DNA of 58,098 bases from Xanthomonas codiaei (lineage in GTDB: Bacteria; Pseudomonadota; Gammaproteobacteria; Xanthomonadales; Xanthomonadaceae): positions 1 to 58,098 of the forward strand of contig NZ_MDEC01000032.1 of the NCBI RefSeq assembly GCF_002939785.1. Reading direction: 5' to 3'. A program made the translations under genes and the position numbers. Below are positions 1 through 8,500 of this stretch, in pieces. The notes beneath the pieces are model-generated. The model was not told the DNA's origin, did not search any database, and worked only from the letters and a program-made list of their open reading frames with translations. Positions within the stretch are counted from its first letter, which is position 1; the number at the start of each line of letters is the position of its first letter.

Positions 1-278
1 GTGGCGATCTGCCAATAGGTGGCGCGTTGTCGGCGTTGCTGCAGGATCTGCTCGACCAGTTCCGGCGGCGTGGCATGCGGACAGTGAGGGCGCGAAGAAC
101 GGTCCTGCAGGCCATCCTCTCGCAGCAGGCGGTAGCGGGCCAGCCATTTGTAGGCGGTCCGCACGCTCACGCCACTGGCGTGCGCGGCCTCTTCCACTCG
201 CAAGCCGTGCTCCACGATGCGCTGCACGAGCAAGGCTCGACCTCGCGGCGTCAAACGGGCATGTTGATGCAGGTTCAT
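1..278 (-). CDS. IS481-family transposase, N-terminal part (cut by window edge)
   Basis: The 92 visible residues start MNLHQHARLTPRGRALLVQR and form the N-terminal helix-turn-helix (about residues 15-60, with VRTAYKWLARYR as the recognition helix). They continue into the conserved LQDRSSRPH segment (about 57-65), a hallmark of IS481-family transposases. The DDE integrase core that would catalyse transposition lies beyond the left edge. The ATG at 278 is preceded by CAGGAGCCCCGG, an acceptable ribosome binding site, and by about 83 bp of IS leader. No frameshift is visible, so the gene may be intact. The family call is secure. The exact IS name is not given. Confidence 0.85.
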   Translation of the reverse strand, partial: MNLHQHARLTPRGRALLVQRIVEHGLRVEEAAHASGVSVRTAYKWLARYRLLREDGLQDRSSRPHCPHATPPELVEQILQQRRQRATYWQIA

Positions 279-361
279 CCGGGGCTCCTGGGGGCTGGGT
301 TGGTGTGGTAACCCCCATCTTCCAGATCGGCCCCGGATGAACAACCTACTGAGAGATCACA
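1..361 (-). mobile_element. One end of an IS481-family insertion sequence
   Basis: The stretch holds the upstream end of an insertion sequence whose transposase reads leftward out of the window. Read on the minus strand, the outer end begins TGTGATCTCTCAGTAGG at 361, which resembles the terminal sequence of Bordetella IS481 as I remember it. The flanking bases 362-367 are GCTAGG, fitting the NCTAGN target reported for IS481. The other end and the second target copy lie outside the window, so element length and intactness cannot be judged. Confidence 0.8.
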
Positions 362-961
362 GCTAGGGGTGACGCGACATCGGCCGCGCAGCAGGACAGC
401 AGCGCGGTGGTTCGATCGCTGACGTCTTGCAGCCTGCCCGGCATGCGCCGTTCGCACTCCCATCCGCTCGCGCGGGGGGCTGGAACGGCCTTGCCGGTCG
501 CCTGCGCCTGCGCACCTGCAGGCCGATCGATCGCTTACCAGGTGAGTGCGCCGACCTCACCCGGTCAGGCCGGCCAGCGCCGTGGCTGCATGGCGGGCCG
601 GCGCCTGGGGTGAGGAATCCACGCGTGTGCCGTTGATCGTCCCGATGGCAGGTGGTGGTTATCGACATCCCGCACTGTCGGCGATCCCGGTTGAACGCCG
701 AATGCGCCATGGCGCGTCATCGCGACGCATTGCCGCCTGGTCCGGGACACACTCCGGCGGACTACAGGAGCCCGTGTACCACCGGTGCCGAAGAGCGGAT
801 TGCGGAATACGGCCGATGAGCGCATCCATGTGGTAGCGCTACCCATCGCACGGCGCGGCGCAGCCGGATTGGCTATGAAGGTGTGCAAGATTTGCGCAGC
901 GAGCGCAGCGGTTTTTTCCTGCATGTGCCCGTTTGCCACCGTATAGCCTGCTTTTGCGGGT
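362..961. other. Region without a recognisable gene
   Basis: About 600 bp between the IS end and the sigma-54 promoter. Several overlapping open frames run through it on both strands, but none starts behind a good ribosome binding site, resembles a family I know, or shows a consistent coding pattern. It is probably non-coding or a decayed remnant flanking the insertion. Confidence 0.5.
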
Positions 962-977
962 TGGCACGATTGTTGCG
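962..977 (+). promoter_or_regulatory. Sigma-54 (RpoN) -24/-12 promoter
   Basis: The sequence TGGCACGATTGTTGCG matches the sigma-54 consensus TGGCACG-N4-TTGC at every defined position. The invariant GG (963-964) and GC (975-976) are separated by exactly 10 bases. Transcription would start near 988, about 38 nt before the KGG gene start at 1026. No enhancer-binding activator gene is adjacent, and upstream activator sites are not recognisable. Confidence 0.8.
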
Positions 978-1025
978 GTATGAACATTACCCAATGACGT
1001 ACCCGATGCATCGAGAGGAGGCACA

Positions 1026-1283
1026 ATGGAAGACGCACAGAACAGTACTCGTAGCCGGCGCGGTTTTGCCGCATTGGACCCGGAAAAGCGTCGCGTACTG
1101 GCCAGCAGCGGTGGCAAGGCTGCGCACGCCAGCGGCAATGCGCATGAATTCACCAGCGACGAAGCACGCGAGGCAGGCCGCAAGGGCGGCCAGGCAGTAA
1201 GTCGCGACCGCGATCACATGTCGCGCATCGGCAGCAAGGGCGGTCGCTCCAAGCAGGCCAAGCCGCAGGAAGAATCCGCATGA
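1026..1283 (+). CDS. KGG-repeat general stress protein (YciG/Con-10 type)
   Basis: A small 85-residue, highly charged and hydrophilic protein with the Gly-Gly motifs of the stress-induced KGG family: RRGFAALDPEKRR at the N-terminus, SSGGKAAH (about residues 28-35), EAGRKGGQAVSRDR (about 49-62) and IGSKGGRSKQ (about 68-77). Homologues are bacterial YciG and fungal Con-10, produced in stationary phase or stress. Their molecular function is not firmly known. The ATG follows GAGAGGAGG at 1013-1021, a near-perfect ribosome binding site. A sigma-54 promoter lies upstream and a hairpin directly after the stop, so this is a single-gene transcript. Sigma-54 control of this family is unusual, since E. 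coli yciG is usually linked to RpoS. Confidence 0.88.
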   Translation: MEDAQNSTRSRRGFAALDPEKRRVLASSGGKAAHASGNAHEFTSDEAREAGRKGGQAVSRDRDHMSRIGSKGGRSKQAKPQEESA

Positions 1284-1288
1284 CCGAG

Positions 1289-1313
1289 TGGCAGCATGCA
1301 AGGCATGCTGCCA
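1289..1313 (+). terminator. Hairpin terminator after the KGG gene
   Basis: An 11-bp perfect stem (TGGCAGCATGC / GCATGCTGCCA) with an AAG loop begins six bases after the TGA stop. There is no downstream T-run, as is common for high-GC genomes, so efficiency is uncertain. Confidence 0.6.
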
Positions 1314-1456
1314 GGAGCGGCTGACAAAACGCCTGTGCACCCGCCAGGCTGGCGCGGTCGGTGCCCGGAATCGGCAGGTACCACTTTCGCTCCGGTTCCG
1401 AGCACGCCATTCGCAGGCATCTGGCGAATGCGCGCTACGCTCCATTCGCCGCTTTT
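1314..1456. repeat. MITE-like dispersed repeat, degenerate copy
   Basis: The segment from GGAGCGGCTGACAAAAC to the CGCCGCTTTTAG end is homologous along most of its length to the better preserved copy at 42180-42327. Shared blocks include AGCGGCT-ACAAAAC, CCGCCAGGC, CGGTGC-CGGAATC, GTACC and CTCCGGTTCC. The left end is clear. The right half is diverged and its terminal inverted repeat is only partly preserved. It carries no coding capacity, which fits a non-autonomous mobile or palindromic intergenic repeat. Confidence 0.6.
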
Positions 1457-2021
1457 AGGGGCGCAGGTCCTGTGCCGGTATGGCGCAGGGCCTGCTGTTT
1501 GACGGGGCAGCAGGCAGGTGTCTGGCGCGCCCCGGCAGGCAATCGATTGCATGATGGCGTACCAGATCGGGTGCATCAGACCGGTCTGCGGAACATCGAC
1601 CCGGGCAAACGCCTGCTGCACAACGCATCACGAACGGTGCGGAAATTTTTGCAGTGTCTTTTCCTTTTCACCATCGATTGCAGGAAAATTTTCCGTGTTG
1701 CCGTTGAAGGCGGTGCGCTGCAGGCAAAATTTGCAGGCATCGCAGTGGAACAGGGGCGAGCCGTCCGCCTGCCTTCAGACGCGGGAGACCTGTGGACCGA
1801 TGGCGGCCGAGATCGCGGCAAGGCAGCGGCGCGAAGTGGAAGCTGTGCGTCGTGAGTTCCCCTGCCGCGCCGCACATCCACATATGCAGTCTCGCCCGCC
1901 ACCGTCAGCGAGACCTCTGTGCTCGTAGTGGCCGCGTCCTGAGCCGCCACGCAGCCTGGATTTTTCTTTCTGCATGCCCAGCGCGTACCCTTGGGCGCTT
2001 TCCAATGGCGCAACCTTGGCA
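1457..2021. other. Intergenic region, no gene seen
   Basis: About 565 bp upstream of the M14-family gene. It contains a locally AT-rich patch around 1640-1735 (GGAAATTTTTGCAGTG, GGAAAATTTTCCG) that could hold promoters, but no convincing -35/-10 pair or coding frame stands out. Confidence 0.4.
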
Positions 2022-2942
2022 ATGAAGACACAGCTCGGCTATCCGATCGGTACCCCAGGCCAGGCGTGGGGCGATGAAGAGCGCGGCGCGTGGCGCGCCA
2101 GGCAGCGGGTACAGCGCAGTTACGCAGCCGAGGTGGTACGGGCCATCGAGGTACTGGACGATGGCTATACGGGCGTGCAGTACGGAACGATTGCGGCGGG
2201 ATCCACGCAGTACCCTCTGCTGGCATTGCGCAGCGCCACATGGGACAGCGCGCTGCCATGCGCGCTGGTGACCGGCGGCGTGCACGGCTACGAAACCAGT
2301 GGCGTGCAGGGCGCTCTGCAATTCCTGCAGCAACGCGGTGCCGACTATGCGGGCAAGTTGAACCTGCTGGTCGCTCCCTGCATCAATCCCTGGGGCTACG
2401 AGCGGATCCAACGCTGGAATGCCGAGGCGATCGATCCCAACCGCGCGTTCCGCGACGACAGCCCGGCCGCCGAGTCGGCAGCGCTGATGCAGCTGGTCGC
2501 CGACACCGCCGGCAGGATGCTGGTGCATATCGACCTGCATGAGACCACCGACAGCGACGAGAGCGAGTTCCGCCCTGCGCTGGCGGCACGCGATGGCGTG
2601 GCGTTCGTGCCGGGCAGCATTCCGGATGGGTTCTACCTGGTCGGCGACAGCGAAGACCCGCAGCCCGCCTTTCAACAGGCGGTGATCGCCGCGGTGGCCG
2701 GGGTCACGCATATCGCGCCGGCTGATGCGCAGGGGCAGATCATCGGCTCGCCGGTGGTGGGTCATGGCGTCATCAACTATCCGGTGCGGCGGCTGGGTCT
2801 GTGCGCCGGCGTGACCGATGCGCGCTATCGCACCACCACCGAGGTGTACCCGGACAGCCCGCGCGCCACGCCTGCGCACTGCAATGCGGCGCAGGTGGCG
2901 GCGATCTGCGCTGCGCTGGAGTACGCGCTGTCGGCTCCCTGA
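2022..2942 (+). CDS. M14-family zinc carboxypeptidase / succinylglutamate-desuccinylase-like hydrolase
   Basis: A 306-residue zinc hydrolase of the M14 superfamily. The HxxE zinc motif is HGYE (H88, E91) after a beta strand ending VTGGV. DPNRAF (N140, R141) supplies the carboxylate-binding Asn-Arg pair. HIDLHE (about 169-174) holds the third zinc ligand, and TTTEVYPDS (E274) is the probable general base. All catalytic elements are present, so an active enzyme is expected. Members cleave C-terminal amino acids or deacylate amino acids, and the substrate cannot be read from sequence. There is no signal peptide, so it is cytoplasmic. The ATG at 2022 (MKTQLGYPIG) was chosen over an in-frame ATG at 1974 because the extra 16 residues look unlike the family, although the ribosome binding site is weak. 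It stands alone and converges with the EAL gene. Confidence 0.82.
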   Translation: MKTQLGYPIGTPGQAWGDEERGAWRARQRVQRSYAAEVVRAIEVLDDGYTGVQYGTIAAGSTQYPLLALRSATWDSALPCALVTGGVHGYETSGVQGALQFLQQRGADYAGKLNLLVAPCINPWGYERIQRWNAEAIDPNRAFRDDSPAAESAALMQLVADTAGRMLVHIDLHETTDSDESEFRPALAARDGVAFVPGSIPDGFYLVGDSEDPQPAFQQAVIAAVAGVTHIAPADAQGQIIGSPVVGHGVINYPVRRLGLCAGVTDARYRTTTEVYPDSPRATPAHCNAAQVAAICAALEYALSAP

Positions 2943-3035
2943 GGACGCATGCCCTGCGTGTGCAAGGACTTCCACCACGGTGGGGAGGCTGACTGCTGGT
3001 CGAGCCGGCGCGATCTGCATGCCGGTTCCGTCGTT

Positions 3036-4820
3036 TCAGGGAAGGCGTTGCCGTTCTGCGGCCTGCTGCACATACCCAGCCACCAGGTGCGCTTCCATCG
3101 GCCGGGACAGCAGATATCCCTGCGCCTCGTCGCAGCCCCAGCTGCGCAGCAGGGCGATTTCGTCGGCATGCTCGATGCCTTCGGCCACGGTGCGGTAGCC
3201 CAGCGCACTGGCCAGCCGCACCACCGCTTCTGCGCGCATCTGCATGCCGGCTTTGGTGGCGATACCGGTGACCAGCGAGCGGTCCAGCTTGAGAACGTTG
3301 ATCGGCAATTCGGTGAGGTACCCGAAATTGCTGTAGCCGGTTCCGAAGTCGTCGATGGCCACGCTCACGCCGGCCTCGCGCAATGCACGCAGGCGCGGAA
3401 TCGCCTCGACGTTGCTGCGCAGCCAGCGGCCTTCGGTGATTTCCAGTTCGATTCGCGCGGTCGGGATCGCCAGTTCGTTGCAGCGGTTGATCACGTCCGC
3501 AGCCAGATTGGTGTTGCCGAAATCGCGCGAGGACAGGTTGATCGAGACGGAGAAATCCAGCCCTTGCGCCCGCCACTGCGCCAGCTGCAGCAGGGCATGT
3601 TCGATCACCCAGTTGGTGACGGTGCACATCAGTGCGGTCTTTTCGAACAGGGGAATGAACTCGTCCGGGCCAATCGGCCCAAGGCTGGCGTGGTGCCAGC
3701 GCAACAATGCTTCGAATCCGGTCACCGACAGGTCTTCCAGATTGATGCGTGGCTGGAAGACCAGACGGAAATCGCCGGCATCCAGTGCTTTTTCCGCATC
3801 CAGCGCCAGGCGGTACGAGCGCTGGATGGCATCGTCCTGCGATGCGCTGTACCAGCACACCACGGCGTGGTTGTTGATCGCGTCGCCTAGCGATACCAGG
3901 CCCTTGCGCATCGCATCGTTGGTATCGGGCTGCTGCGGTGCAAAACGCACCACACCGGCATGAAAGGTCAGCGACATCGGCACCCCGGCCGCGTCCACCG
4001 GCTTTTGCAGCATGTCGCGTAGATCCAGCAGCAGGTCTTCCATCTCGTCGGGCGCAGAGTTGAGCAGGAAGAACGCAAAGCGCATCGGTGCCACATGGTA
4101 GACCGTCGCCTTGCCGCGCAAGGCGCGCGTCAGTACGTAGCTGGCATGCCGGATCAATTCCTCCAGCGGTTGCATCCCCAGCGCCTGGCGCGCCTCGTTG
4201 GCCGCCTGCGTGTCGTAGACCTCGATGAAGGCGGCGATGGTGGGCAGGCAGTGGCTGCCCAGGGCGAGTGCATCCAGATCCGACTGCAGCTGGCGCGCAT
4301 TGAACAGCCCGCTATGCGGCTCGCGACGGCCCGCACCGAACTGCAGTTCGAGCTGCGCAGCGGCCACATTGGCGAACATGCGCAGCTGCTGATGCTCCTG
4401 GCTGGCCAGACGGCGCTCGCGCGAATCGATGACGCACAAGGTGCCGAAGATGCCGGTCTGCGGCGCGCCGACCGCAACACAGGCGATAAACCGCGCGGGC
4501 AAGCCGGGGAAGGCCGCGTCGCCGAGTTGGATCGGCTCCAGTGCATCGCACTCGATCAGTTCTGCGACACCGTTGATCGAACCCAGTGGCGATGGGCACA
4601 GCGCGATCGCCTGTTCGACATGGCCTGGATCGATGCCGCGCGCCGCGAGCACACGCATGCGGCCGCCCTCGGTGATGGTGAGTGCCGCCGCCGGGGCGAC
4701 CAGTGCGTGACACAGCAGACGTGCGATCTGTTCGAGCGGCTCCATGCCGCCCAGGTCGATTGGAACCCCCGACCAGTCGGAATGGCGTTCCTGCGATTTG
4801 TCCCCCGTGCCAAGCGTCAT
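3036..4820 (-). CDS. GAF - degenerate GGDEF - EAL cyclic-di-GMP phosphodiesterase
   Basis: A 594-residue cytoplasmic signalling protein. Residues about 28-165 form a GAF-type sensor domain (ending FGTLCVID and FANVAAAQLEL). About 170-330 is a GGDEF-like domain whose active-site loop reads APMRFAFF (244-251) instead of GGDEF, so it cannot be a cyclase. About 345-590 is an EAL domain with all expected catalytic elements: EALLR (E370), NLS (N428), ELEITE (458-463), DDFGTGYSN (490-498), KLDRS (K511), AEGIE (E548) and QGYLLSRP (Q567). The EAL domain should therefore hydrolyse c-di-GMP to pGpG. The GAF ligand is unknown and the degenerate GGDEF may be a regulatory GTP site. It diverges from the giant autotransporter across 721 bp, so c-di-GMP-linked control of surface adhesion is plausible but inferred. 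Confidence 0.9.
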   Translation of the reverse strand: MTLGTGDKSQERHSDWSGVPIDLGGMEPLEQIARLLCHALVAPAAALTITEGGRMRVLAARGIDPGHVEQAIALCPSPLGSINGVAELIECDALEPIQLGDAAFPGLPARFIACVAVGAPQTGIFGTLCVIDSRERRLASQEHQQLRMFANVAAAQLELQFGAGRREPHSGLFNARQLQSDLDALALGSHCLPTIAAFIEVYDTQAANEARQALGMQPLEELIRHASYVLTRALRGKATVYHVAPMRFAFFLLNSAPDEMEDLLLDLRDMLQKPVDAAGVPMSLTFHAGVVRFAPQQPDTNDAMRKGLVSLGDAINNHAVVCWYSASQDDAIQRSYRLALDAEKALDAGDFRLVFQPRINLEDLSVTGFEALLRWHHASLGPIGPDEFIPLFEKTALMCTVTNWVIEHALLQLAQWRAQGLDFSVSINLSSRDFGNTNLAADVINRCNELAIPTARIELEITEGRWLRSNVEAIPRLRALREAGVSVAIDDFGTGYSNFGYLTELPINVLKLDRSLVTGIATKAGMQMRAEAVVRLASALGYRTVAEGIEHADEIALLRSWGCDEAQGYLLSRPMEAHLVAGYVQQAAERQRLP

Positions 4821-5541
4821 TGGTCAGACTCCGTGTCGAAAGTCACACACCGCACACCTTCTGGAACAACGCCGGTCGTGGATCGGTGAATCCCAGCATG
4901 GCCGTGAACAGGATAAACGCAAGCCGGCATCCGGATGTGAGCAACCGGGCTCGACGAAAATACGTCCTGACATATCGCCTTACACGCGAATCCTTTCCGG
5001 CCTGGCTTGCCGTTTGGAATTGGTCTTATCCAACAAGCAGGCATGTGTGAAAATCGGTCGCCGAATGGCTCGACTGCAGATCGGAATGGCGTGCTTTTCA
5101 ATATATTGCAATGGTTCGCCTCGCTATCGCTGTGAACCGCCTGCATCAGGCTGCCAGTCGCTACCGAGCGCAGTTGGACAGGTGTCTCATGTTCTGAAAT
5201 ATCGCAAAGATATTCGATAAATAAGCATTCTCTACTATTGCTTTGGTCGGACTCGCTGCCCTGAATGCACGGAAGCGGGCGCAAGCGAACTATTCGACAC
5301 ATTGGTTTTGTTTCACCCGATGAGTGCATGGTTAGTGATATTCGGCACGGTTTCAATAGTATGGGTTCGACTACTAATCTCCACCACTGAATTTGCGATT
5401 GGTATTAATCACCCTTTCGCCTTCCATGAGGCGGGAATGGCCGGTGTTTTGCTTGATAAAAATCGAATCTCAATCCACTGCCGACATTAAGCAGGCGCAT
5501 CCATCGGCGCGTGCGCGTGGGCGGCTATCAGGGGAATCAGG
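4821..5541. other. Long AT-richer divergent regulatory region
   Basis: About 720 bp between the divergent EAL gene and the giant autotransporter. Bases about 5200-5480 are clearly poorer in GC than both flanking genes. A minus-strand open frame of about 180 codons crosses most of it (4817-5356), but it overlaps the EAL start, lacks a good ribosome binding site and resembles nothing known. I therefore treat the region as non-coding control DNA, possibly with horizontally acquired character. Confidence 0.45.
5438..5453 (+). promoter_or_regulatory. Candidate sigma-54 promoter for the giant autotransporter
   Basis: TGGCCGGTGTTTTGCT keeps the GG-N10-GC spacing (5439-5440 and 5451-5452) and a perfect TTGCT -12 element, but differs from TGGCAC at two positions of the -24 element. 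The predicted start near 5463 would leave a leader of about 79 nt. This is clearly weaker than the two textbook sites at 962 and 29652. Confidence 0.35.
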
Positions 5542-8500
5542 ATGAATCGTGCATTTGCGCTTGTCTGGAACGCAGCCATCGGCAACTGGGTGGTGACCCA
5601 TGAACTGGTACGTCGTCGACGCAAGCCTGGCGCCGGGCGGCGCATGTTGCCGGGCCTGGTGATATTGGCTGCAGGGGCGGCCAGCCCCTCGCTGGTCTGG
5701 GCAGCCTGCACGCCCGCGATTCCCGCCGCGGGCGCAACCGTCACATGCAGCGGTCTGGCGATCACCAGCAACGCCTTCTCCAGCAACGCAAACAATCTGA
5801 CCGTCAACGTGGTGGCCGGCACGCAAATGACCGCCGGCTTGTTGGGTGGCACCGCGATCGCACTCGGCGGCACCAATGCCACGCTCAACAACAGTGGCTC
5901 CATCGACCCCTCCGTACTCGGCCTGTTGTCGGTGCTGTCCACCGGCGTCACCATGGGCAACGCAAGCTCGACATCGGTGATTGCCAACAATCTTGCGGGC
6001 GGCAGCATCTACGGCACCGGCGGGCTGCTCGGCGCCAACCTGCTCAATCTCGACGGCATGGCGCTGGGGATCACCTCGGCCAGCAATGGCTCGGTCCAGA
6101 TCAACAATGCCGGCTTGATCAGCAGCAGACCGCTGCTCAACCTGTCGATCCTGGGTGCCGACACCCCGGTGATCGCAGTCAGCGGCGGCGGTACCGTCAA
6201 CGCCGTCAACACCGGCACCATCGAAGGACGCGTCGGGTTTCAGTCGTCCGCCGCCGGCAATACCTTCATCAATGCCGGCACCATCAACGGCAGCGTGGCG
6301 ATGGGCGTCAACAGCGCCAATACCTTCACGGCGGTGACCGGCAGCAGCGTCAGTGCCGCCGGTGGGCTCGGCCTGGAACTGCTCGGTCCCGGCGGCCTGC
6401 TGAGCTTTGCGCGAACCGGCGTGGTCGATGGTGGCGCCGGGGGAAGCAACACGCTGGTCGCGCAGAACGCGGTGAGCGGAACAGGCAGCGGCAATGCTGG
6501 CACCGGTACGCTGAGTACGGACCAGTACATCAACTTCAACGGCCTGCGCGTCAACAGCGGGACCTGGACACTGGGCGGTGCAAGCAACTTTGGCAGCAGC
6601 GCGCTCAACGGCGGCGTGCTGCGATTTGCCACGCCTGCGCAGCTGGGCACCGCCATTACCGCCAACGGCGGCACGCTGGAAGCCACCGCTACCGGCCTGA
6701 CGCTGTCGCCGACCGGTGGCATCGCGTTAGCCGCAGGTGGCCTGACCGTGCAAGGCGCCAACACGCTGACCATCGGCAGTCCGTTGAGCGGCAGCGGAGC
6801 GTTGATCAAGACCGGCACCGGTGGGCTAAGCCTGACCGGCACCAACACCTTCACCGGCGGCGTGACTCTGGCTGCCGGCTCCCTGACGGTCGGCAACAAC
6901 AACGCGTTGGGAGCGGGCGCCATCACCGCATCCGGTGGCAGCTTGCTGGCCGGTGCCGCACTCGATCTGCCGAATGCAGTGGTGTTGAATACCGCATTGG
7001 GCATCGGCGGCGCGAACAACCTGCGCCTTGGTGGCGTCGTCAGCGGAACCGGCGCCTTGAACAAGACCGGTACAGGCACGCTCACCCTGGGCGGCGCCAA
7101 CAGCTATGTGGGGGGAACCACGCTGAGCGCGGGGACCACGGTGCTGGAGACTGCCAGTGCGCTCGGCAGCGGGACAGTCACTGCGGCAGGCGGCCTGCTG
7201 GATACCGCCGCGCCGTTGACGCTGGGCAATGCATTCGCGTTGAACAGCACGCTGGGCCTGGGCGCCAGCGGCAATGCGCTGACACTGACCGGTGTGCTGT
7301 CAGGTAGCGGTGGACTCGCCAAGACGGGCACCGGCACGCTTGCGCTCAGTGGCGCCAACACCTACACCGGCGGCACGACGCTGGCAGCAGGCACGCTGCA
7401 GCTCGATAACACCGCTGCGCTCGGCAGCGGCGCATTGAATGTCACCGGTGCGTCCAACCTGAGCACCAGCGCCCCGCTGACGCTGGGCAATGCCGTCAAT
7501 CTCGCCGGGCCGTTGAGCTGGACCGGCACGCAGGCACTCACCCTGGGCGGCGTGATCAATGGCGCTGGCAGCCTGATCAAGAGCGGCGCCGGCGATCTCA
7601 CCCTGACCAACAGCAATGGCTATACCAGCGGCACCACCCTGAGCAATGGGCGGCTGGTGGTCGGCGCCAATGCGGCGCTGGGCACCGGCACGCTCACTGC
7701 CAGCGGCGGCACGCTCGATGCGAGCACCGCGACGACAGTGACCAATGCGATGTCGCTGACAGGCACGCTGGGCCTGGCCAGCAATGGGACCGCGTTGAAC
7801 CTGGCCGGCACCATCAGCGGCGTGGGCGCATTGAACAAGCTCGGTGCCGGCACGCTCACCGTCAGTGGCCTGAATACCTATAGCGGCGGTACCACGCTCA
7901 ACGCCGGCACCTTGCAGGTAGCGAACGGCGACGCGCTCGGCAGCGGCACCCTGACGGTCACCGGCAATGCCGCCCTGCAAGGCAGCGCGCCAACCACGTT
8001 GAACAATGCGATCGCGTTGAATGCCGGGGCACTCACGCTCGATGGCGCGCAGGCACTGACGCTTGGCGGCGGCATCGGTGGCGCCGGCAGCCTGGTCAAA
8101 TCCGGGAGCGGGGATCTGGCCCTGACCGGCAACAATACCTATAGCGGCGGCACCACGCTGAGTGCGGGCCGGCTCAGCTTGGGCAGCAATACTGCGCTTG
8201 GCATCGGTGCGCTCACTGCCGCTGCCGGCACCACGCTGGATACCCTCGCGGTCAGCACGCTTGCCAATGCCATTGCCTTGACCGGGCTGGTCAACATCGG
8301 CGGCAGCAATGCGCTCACGCTCACCGGCACCATCGGCGGCGCCGGCGGCCTGGACAAGCTCGGCCCCGCCAGCCTGACCCTGGCAGGGAACAACACCTAT
8401 GCCGGAGGCACACGGCTGACCGCAGGCAGCCTGTTGCTGGGTAGCGATACGGCGCTGGGCAGCGGCGTCCTGACCGTTGCCGGCGGCCTGCTCGATGGCA

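Noticed and set aside
363..1074. Several overlapping open frames on both strands downstream of the IS end
   Set aside because: None has a good start site, a recognisable domain or support from context, and one runs through the sigma-54 promoter and the KGG start.
1386..1485. TTCGC pairs resembling plant-inducible promoter (PIP) boxes
   Set aside because: The spacings are not the required 15 bp and no secreted-effector-like gene follows. No proper PIP box was found in the intergenic regions examined.
4817..5356. A 179-codon minus-strand frame upstream of the EAL gene
   Set aside because: It overlaps the start of the EAL gene, lacks a ribosome binding site and a recognisable domain, and lies in AT-rich control DNA.
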